Shown here piece by piece: positions 31,843-37,225 of a DNA stretch of 37,225 bases. Both the position numbers and the translations under genes were made by a program. This stretch comes from an uncultured Eubacterium sp. (GTDB lineage Bacteria > Bacillota > Clostridia > Lachnospirales > Lachnospiraceae), in NCBI GenBank assembly GCA_910586225.1, contig CAJUIL010000038.1:1-37225 (forward strand). Reading direction: 5' to 3'. The notes below the pieces were generated by a model. The model saw only the letters and a list, made by a program, of their open reading frames with translations, did no database searches and was not told where the DNA came from. Position 1 is the first letter of the stretch. Each line of letters begins with the position of its first letter.

Positions 31843-33807
31843 ATGGGAGTCGGAAATTTTAAAAATAAGAAAGGCAGCACAAACAGATATGGTTCTAAGG
31901 GCGGTGGGAAAGTCTTTGGCTGCAAAGGCTCGGATGATAAAGCATCCGGCTATGTAGGTGCGCCGTATAATTTTGTTCCTTTTTCAGAGAAATTGTATGA
32001 ATATCCGCAGGGAAAACAGGTGATGCATGACCGGATATCGGATGAGCTGTTCACGGGCGAACTTACTTATGAGATCGAAGCAAAGACGCCGATTCTGATA
32101 GACAATGGAAAGGGTGCATTTGTGAAGGACGCGCAGGGCAGGTATGCCATACCGGGGAGTACGATGCGTGGGCTGATCCGAAGCAATGTGCAGATATTAG
32201 GACTGGCTGGATATGAGGATGATATTGACGATTATGCATTGATGTACCGGGACGTGACAAATAAAGCAAAAGACGATCGGTATAAAACAATCTTAGATGC
32301 GAAAACGGTCACCGTCAATGATGCGGGCAGACAATACCGTGTAGGCGCGCTGCTGGAGGTACGTGCAGGATATGTGAAAAATGAGGGCGGAACGTATACG
32401 ATCTACAAGACCTGTGTAGATTCCATCCGTAAAGAATTTCGGAACATGAATTACTATATACTGAGTGAAAGAAAGATCGTAAATGATTATTTAAAGCATC
32501 CGGATCATTTTTCTTATCAGGTTTTTCGTCCGAACGGCAAGAGCATTCTGCAGCATGAATTTGTATCATTTGACAGATACGAAAATGCCAGAGGCGTGCA
32601 TTACAAGGGAACACCGAATAAAGAATACCGGCCATATCACATATCGGTATCTTATGAAGTGAAAAATTTGAAGGATATTTCCGCGGTAGGAGAGCCGGGA
32701 GAGTATACAAATGAAGGGTATGCGGTCAGCACCGGGAAAATGAATGAGAAAAAAGTATTGTATATTATCCCGAAGATAGATAAAAAGAAAGAAACGATTA
32801 CAATACCGGAGAAAGATGTACGGGCATTTCGGATCGATTTAAATAAAAGAGAAAAAACATTAAATCAGTTTGGTGGAAAAAAGCATTTTGATCTGCCGTC
32901 CGAAGGGGAAGAAAAGCCCATTTTTTATGTAGAGCAGCCAAACGGCAGGCTTTATTTTGGCTTTACGCCGCGCTTAAGGCTTTTTTATGACTATACGGTA
33001 AGAGATGGTCTGAAACAGAAATGCAAAAAGGACCGGATAGATTACAACCGGGCGATTTTTGGCTATGCGGGACCGGATGGGAGTTTTCGCTCAAAGGTAT
33101 CTTTTTCGGACGCAGTTGTAACGGAGGGGGCGAAAGCGGCATCCGAGCAGCAGTTGATCCTGGCGGAGCCAAAGCCGACCAGCTATTTTGACTATTTAAA
33201 ACAGCCGCCGAATTTACGCGGTCCGGCGAATACCTACAACACGGACGGTTTCACGCTGCGCGGGGCAAAACAATACTGGCTGCACACAAAGGCGCCGGTC
33301 AATACGGCAGGAATGAACGGGAAAAACCAAAAAGTAGTATCCGGTATGCATCCGCTTGCGCAAGGCGTCAGGTTCCGGGGGAAAATAAGATTTCAAAATA
33401 TGACGCAGGATGAACTGGGCCTGCTTCTTTGGGCGGTGCGTCTGGATCCGGACTGTTGGATGAATGTCGGAAAGGCAAAAGCGTATGGATATGGGGTAAT
33501 TGCCTTAAACATTACAGAAGCAAAAGCGCTTGACCTGAAAAAAGCATACGATCAAACACAAACACTGGAGCTGCAGCCGTTTCGGGATATTTGTGTGAAT
33601 GAAATGATCACGGCGTATCAGGAAAGTATAAGTCGCTTTTTAGGCGGACGTAAGATCACGGATCTGCCGCATATCAAAGATTTCTTCCGCATGAAGGATT
33701 CCCGGCACATTCCGGATGACGAACAGACACGGTATATGGATCTGAAATCGTTTGGAAGCAGAAGAAAAGCTCTGCCTTCGATAGAAGAGGTTGTAAAACG
33801 ACAGTAG
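31843..33807 (+). CDS. TIGR03986-family RAMP (Cas7 with insertion)
   Basis: 654 residues, GAGGAGGTG before ATG 31843. A basic, glycine-rich N-terminus (NFKNKKGSTNRYGSKGGGK) leads to YNFVPFSEKLYEY and the Cas7 core: IEAKTPILIDNG, YAIPGSTMRGLIRSN, NVGKAKAYGYGVIAL. Roughly 300 residues are inserted between the start and end of the RAMP fold, giving the large size. It corresponds to the Cas7-insertion subunit of type III-Dv complexes and should sit at one end of the backbone. A catalytic Asp is not obvious. Confidence 0.88.
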   Translation: MGVGNFKNKKGSTNRYGSKGGGKVFGCKGSDDKASGYVGAPYNFVPFSEKLYEYPQGKQVMHDRISDELFTGELTYEIEAKTPILIDNGKGAFVKDAQGRYAIPGSTMRGLIRSNVQILGLAGYEDDIDDYALMYRDVTNKAKDDRYKTILDAKTVTVNDAGRQYRVGALLEVRAGYVKNEGGTYTIYKTCVDSIRKEFRNMNYYILSERKIVNDYLKHPDHFSYQVFRPNGKSILQHEFVSFDRYENARGVHYKGTPNKEYRPYHISVSYEVKNLKDISAVGEPGEYTNEGYAVSTGKMNEKKVLYIIPKIDKKKETITIPEKDVRAFRIDLNKREKTLNQFGGKKHFDLPSEGEEKPIFYVEQPNGRLYFGFTPRLRLFYDYTVRDGLKQKCKKDRIDYNRAIFGYAGPDGSFRSKVSFSDAVVTEGAKAASEQQLILAEPKPTSYFDYLKQPPNLRGPANTYNTDGFTLRGAKQYWLHTKAPVNTAGMNGKNQKVVSGMHPLAQGVRFRGKIRFQNMTQDELGLLLWAVRLDPDCWMNVGKAKAYGYGVIALNITEAKALDLKKAYDQTQTLELQPFRDICVNEMITAYQESISRFLGGRKITDLPHIKDFFRMKDSRHIPDDEQTRYMDLKSFGSRRKALPSIEEVVKRQ

Positions 33808-33861
33808 TGAAAGGGTGCGCGATGCAGATAAAGCAGATATACAAAAAGAGGACAAGGTAAT

Positions 33862-35415
33862 ATGAACAAAGAGCTTAGCAGGCTGACAGAGCAATGGAAA
33901 CAGATGGAGCGTAAGACGGAGCAGCAGCGCAGGCTTGCAGACGCGTTTTACGAGACGGATATGATGCAGCTGATCGAAGCGGATTTTATTGCGCGCAACT
34001 GGGAGCAGGTTTTTGAGCAGGCGGACTATTTTATCGTATCTGTAGGTACGTCTTATGAACCGATCGTGCTGAATATGAAACTGTTTCAGCCGGACAGGAT
34101 TTTATTTTTGTATACGGAAAAAACCGAGGATGTTTTATATAAGATTGTGAAATACTGTAAGCTGGAACCAGATTCTTATGAAAAGAACAAAGTAAGCGAA
34201 AGGGATCCGCTTGATATTTACAGAGAGATTAAGCGTCAATATTTGGAATGGGATAAGCCGAAAAAAATTTACATTGATTTTACCGGCGGTACGAAAGCAA
34301 TGTCAGCTGCCGCTGCGATGGCCGGTGCAATGATTGACATCCAGCTCGTTTATGTAGGCACGCGAAACTATATGAACGATTTCAGAAAGCCGGAGCCTGG
34401 GTCAGAGACACTTTTTTATATCAGCAATCCTCTTGCGGTTTTCGGAGATTTGGAGATCGAGAAGGCGTTTGCACTTTTTGAAAAGTATAATTATGCCGGC
34501 GCACAGGAAAAACTGGCTATTTTAAAAGAAAGCATACCTGATCCGGATACCTGCCGGCAGCTGCATTTGGTATATCTGCTTTCCAAAGCATATGAAGCAT
34601 GGGATGCCTTGGACTTTCTGCCTGCTTACGAACATATGTCTGCGTTAAACAAGCAGCTTCGCAGAGACAGAAAACAACACCAGAAGTTTTTAATGATGGA
34701 TTTTTGCACACTGCTCGAACAGCAGGAAGTGATCCTTAGCTATTTAAAAGAAATACCCCCATTGATGAAAAACAAGAAAAATATAGAAATCCTGAAAAAC
34801 AAAGATATCATTACGGCGTTGATGTTTACGATGTGCCAGAATGGGTTGGTCCGGGAACAGCAGGAAAAATACGATATGGCAACGCTGCTGTTCTACCGCC
34901 TGTTGGAAATGATAGAGCAGCGAAGGCTGGCAGAGTATAACCTGTTTGTTTCCGGAATGAATTATAAAAAGGTGAAATACAATCTAAAACGTACGCCGGA
35001 ATTTGCGCATCTTTCTTCGAAAGACCGGTATGACCTGCTGAAACAAAAAGTCTGTGAGATCAAAAAACAGCTGTTTGGAACAGGTGAATCACCTCGTCTG
35101 CAAAAACAGGTGTCGCTGATGGAAGGATTTGTAATCTTGCACGCGCTTGGAGATCCGATTGCCGCAGATCCGTCTGGTGAGAGTACGGAACGTTTGAAAC
35201 AGATCCGAAAGATGGTGTTTTTAAGAAACCATTCTATTTTTGCACATGGATTAGGCCCGGTCGGATTCCAGGATTTTCATAAGTTTCAATGCTTCGTATT
35301 GGATCTGTTTCAGCTGTTTTGCAGTCTGGAACAGATTTCTTATCAGGAGTACCGGGAAAATATGACATGGGTAAATCCGCTTACATCAAAATATTATACA
35401 GGGATGGGGGAATGA
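33862..35415 (+). CDS. CARF-HEPN ribonuclease, TIGR02710/Csm6-like type
   Basis: 517 residues. The CARF-type domain follows a helical N-terminus: YFIVSVGTSYEPIV and YIDFTGGTKAMSAAAAMAG, the DxTGGTK motif (D139-K145) of the Cas_Cas02710 group. The C-terminal HEPN domain has RNHSIFAH (R455, H462; R-x6-H). Motifs and length differ from the other CARF-HEPN protein at 24875, so it is a second, distinct effector rather than a duplicate. The ligand ring size cannot be told. It lies at the end of the effector genes and overlaps the next frame by 4 bases (ATGA). Confidence 0.9.
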   Translation: MNKELSRLTEQWKQMERKTEQQRRLADAFYETDMMQLIEADFIARNWEQVFEQADYFIVSVGTSYEPIVLNMKLFQPDRILFLYTEKTEDVLYKIVKYCKLEPDSYEKNKVSERDPLDIYREIKRQYLEWDKPKKIYIDFTGGTKAMSAAAAMAGAMIDIQLVYVGTRNYMNDFRKPEPGSETLFYISNPLAVFGDLEIEKAFALFEKYNYAGAQEKLAILKESIPDPDTCRQLHLVYLLSKAYEAWDALDFLPAYEHMSALNKQLRRDRKQHQKFLMMDFCTLLEQQEVILSYLKEIPPLMKNKKNIEILKNKDIITALMFTMCQNGLVREQQEKYDMATLLFYRLLEMIEQRRLAEYNLFVSGMNYKKVKYNLKRTPEFAHLSSKDRYDLLKQKVCEIKKQLFGTGESPRLQKQVSLMEGFVILHALGDPIAADPSGESTERLKQIRKMVFLRNHSIFAHGLGPVGFQDFHKFQCFVLDLFQLFCSLEQISYQEYRENMTWVNPLTSKYYTGMGE

Positions 35416-35441
35416 GCATAGATCTATGGAGGCAGGCAAGG

Positions 35442-36036
35442 ATGAAAAAAGCAGCGATTGGAAAACAGGATTTCCGGGAAATTATAGAAGGAAATTACTT
35501 TTATGTTGATAAAACAGACTTTATAAAAGAATGGTGGGAAAATGGAGATGATGTCACGCTGATCACCCGGCCGAGACGATTTGGGAAAACTTTGACCATG
35601 CGTATGACAGAACAGTTTTTTTCCGTAAAGTATGCCGGGTGCGGCAGTATTCTTTTATCATGGTTTTGTGTTAGGACTGATCGCAGATCTGAGAGGAAGG
35701 TATTGTGTAACATCTAATCGTGAGAGCGGTCTGGGAAGGTATGATGTACTGCTTGAGCCAGTCGATGCCAATCATGATGATGGCATTATTTTGGAATTTA
35801 AAGTGCAAGAGCCGACAGAGACATCATTACAACATACCGTGCAGTCAGCGCTTGATCAGATTATAGACAGGAAGTATGCGGCAGATCTGATCGCAAAAGG
35901 CATTCGACAGGATCGTATCCGGATCTATGGATTTGCATTCAGGGGAAAAGAAGTGTGGATTGACGGAGATTTCATTTGGAAATATGTAAAAAATCCATGT
36001 GCGTTGACGGATGAGGATGCGGGCAAAATGATTTGA
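35442..36036 (+). pseudogene. AAA-ATPase-like / PD-(D/E)XK protein, internally deleted
   Basis: Both ends of the common ~550-residue AAA-ATPase_like plus PDDEXK_9 protein are present but the middle is gone. The N-terminal end (from ATG 35442 after GGAGG) has DFREIIEGNYFYVDKTDFI and RPRRFGKTLTM, the P-loop. The C-terminal end is in another frame: FFYHGFVLGLIADL, TSNRESGLGRYDVLLEP, IILEFKVQE with the nuclease E-x-K. The join lies near 35640, where about 350 residues and the frame are lost. Related intact copies are often numerous in Clostridia. Confidence 0.85.
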
Positions 36037-36123
36037 GATGTTTGGAATGTATTGTCAGACCATTTGATTGTTGGTTTGGGTGGAAAAGGATGCGGATCAG
36101 AAAAATGCTTTCAGGAGGTAAGT

Positions 36124-36879
36124 ATGTTAGCAGAACTGAAACTGGAATTAGAAGCAGATCATCCTGATTTTGGATATTTTCAGTCGTCCAATCTGCAGGG
36201 AGTTTTGATGGAGCGCATAGATAAAAGCTATGCCAGCCGTCTGCATGAGCAGGGATTAAAGCCTTACAGCCAGTATGTGCTGGGAGGCAGTCGTAAGGAG
36301 TGGCGGGTTAAGACGTTGACAGCGCAGGCATATAAACAGATCATTCATCCGCTGCTGGATGACCGGTTTCAGGAATTTGATATTGAAAAGAAACGGATGC
36401 ATCTTAAAATCTGCAGCAAAACGGTTCAAGTGACGCCTTATCAGCAGCTTATGGATGAGTTTTATTCCAACAGTTTCAGCAAATATGTGAATCTGGAATT
36501 TGTAACACCGACTTCTTTTAAAAGCAGCGGCAGATATGTGGTCTTGCCGGAGTTACGATATATTTATCAAAGCATGATGCATAAATATGGCGCTGCGATT
36601 GCCGATTCGCAGCTGCCGGATGAAGATATGCTAAGGCAGCTGATAGCCTGCAGCACTATTTCGCAGTATCGGTTAAGAAGCACAGCCTTCCCGCTGGAGG
36701 GTGTTAAGATCCCATCGTTTAAAGGGGAGCTTGGCATCAAGATCAACGGCACGGATGCAATGGCAAAATATGTACGGCTTTTGGCAAGATTTGCAGAGTT
36801 TTCCGGCATTGGAATTAAGACTGCGATCGGCATGGGAGAAATGCGGATCGTAGATCGTGATCGATGCCAGGAAAAATAG
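36124..36879 (+). CDS. cas6: Cas6 pre-crRNA endoribonuclease
   Basis: 251 residues, perfect AGGAGGT 8 bases before ATG 36124. The C-terminus AEFSGIGIKTAIGMGEMRI carries the glycine-rich loop of Cas6, and an early His in YASRLHEQGLKPYSQYVL (about residue 40) is at the usual place of the catalytic His. It should cut the repeat hairpin to leave the ACGGCAAC tag. It is separated from the other cas genes by the dead AAA gene. Confidence 0.9.
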   Translation: MLAELKLELEADHPDFGYFQSSNLQGVLMERIDKSYASRLHEQGLKPYSQYVLGGSRKEWRVKTLTAQAYKQIIHPLLDDRFQEFDIEKKRMHLKICSKTVQVTPYQQLMDEFYSNSFSKYVNLEFVTPTSFKSSGRYVVLPELRYIYQSMMHKYGAAIADSQLPDEDMLRQLIACSTISQYRLRSTAFPLEGVKIPSFKGELGIKINGTDAMAKYVRLLARFAEFSGIGIKTAIGMGEMRIVDRDRCQEK

Positions 36880-37037
36880 ACGCAGGTTTCCTATATCAAT
36901 GAATGAAGAGATTATTTGTGTGCAAGACGCGCTGTTTTCGGGTAATAAAAGCTTTATAAAGGAAAAATCAAAGAATGAAAAATAGGTATGTTAAGGAAAC
37001 AAATGGCCCACTTGTGTCTCAAATGCCTTCTGATACA

Positions 37038-37065
37038 TTGTAATTTTTTCCGGATATGTTATATT
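37038..37065 (+). promoter_or_regulatory. Promoter candidate upstream of the last small ORF
   Basis: TTGTAA (37038-37043), 16-bp spacer, TATATT (37060-37065). The stretch 36880-37119 otherwise holds no gene. Confidence 0.5.
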
Positions 37066-37119
37066 TTATGAAATGATTTCTCACCCCTGTAAAATATAAT
37101 ATATAAAAGGAGAATTTTC

Positions 37120-37212
37120 ATGAAAATTTTGAAAAAGGTATTTCAGGTATTGATCTGTATCCTGCTATTATTATGCCTTTTACAAGTGGGCAGACAGTGT
37201 AAAATTTCTTGA
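37120..37212 (+). CDS. 30-residue hydrophobic peptide or broken membrane protein start
   Basis: AAAGGAGA lies 7 bases before ATG 37120. The peptide, KILKKVFQVLICILLLLCLL then QVGRQCKIS, is a basic start with one hydrophobic helix, like a signal anchor or small membrane peptide, ending at TGA 37210. The window ends 13 bases later, so a frameshifted longer gene cannot be excluded. Confidence 0.45.
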   Translation: MKILKKVFQVLICILLLLCLLQVGRQCKIS

Positions 37213-37225
37213 ACTAATATAAAGC

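Noticed and set aside
1..37225. tRNA or rRNA genes
   Set aside because: No cloverleaf with conserved TTCGA arm or rRNA core sequence was recognised on either strand by eye.

Overview
The window looks like a chromosomal segment from a low-to-mid GC Gram-positive anaerobe, most likely a Lachnospiraceae-type Clostridium. The evidence is the gene order ylxM-ffh-rpsP-khpA-rimM-trmD, strong AGGAGG-type ribosome binding sites, sigma-A promoters with 16-18 bp spacing, a TnpB/IS605-type remnant and the AAA-ATPase-like/PD-(D/E)XK protein family that is common in that group. No taxonomic search was possible.

Layout. (1) 1-4076: an N-truncated sensor histidine kinase, then an ABC ATPase and a large FtsX/MacB-type permease, a module of the antimicrobial-peptide export/sensing kind. 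(2) 4198-7798: threonine ammonia-lyase, a set of overlapping inverted repeats, a small HPr-like protein without the phosphorylatable His, a DnaQ-like exonuclease with a topoisomerase-type zinc finger, an AraC regulator with tandem 21-bp-spaced operator half-sites, and a 63-aa protein of unknown function. (3) 7952-11159, minus strand: a decayed neutral-ceramidase-like gene and an OLD-like ATPase coupled to a putative PD-(D/E)XK protein, a possible two-gene defence module. (4) 11290-15859: the housekeeping SRP/ribosome/tRNA-modification operon ending in an Sfp-type phosphopantetheinyl transferase. (5) 15987-17972: an XRE regulator and a transmembrane Ser/Thr kinase, divergent, with overlapping promoters. 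(6) 18238-19904: a graveyard of broken lipoprotein genes, a shortened Lgt-like gene and the 3' end of a TnpB element with its omega-RNA-like end.

(7) 20050-36879 is the main feature: a complete type III CRISPR-Cas locus. A leader with a clear promoter precedes 29 repeats (36 bp) and 28 spacers; the last four repeats are decayed. Then come cas1, cas2, a MYG1-family nuclease-like gene, a Csx1/Csx2-type CARF-HEPN gene, an HD-less cas10 with an AGDD palm motif, a single Cas7, a Csx10 (Cas5) carrying a helical C-terminal extension, a double Cas7 (Cas7-2x), Csx19, a TIGR03986-type Cas7 with insertion, a second CARF-HEPN gene of the TIGR02710 type, a dead AAA/PD-(D/E)XK gene and cas6. The subunit set matches the type III-Dv effector described from Synechocystis (Cas10, Cas7-5-11, Cas7-2x, Cas7-insertion, Csx19), except that Cas7 and Cas5-'Cas11' are separate, adjacent genes here. 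Proposed working model: Cas6 processes the array transcript; the Cas7/Csx10/Cas7-2x/Cas7-insertion/Csx19/Cas10 complex binds target RNA; Cas10 makes cyclic oligoadenylate; two different CARF-HEPN RNases are activated; the MYG1-like protein may act as an extra nuclease. The window ends with a promoter and a 30-aa hydrophobic peptide.
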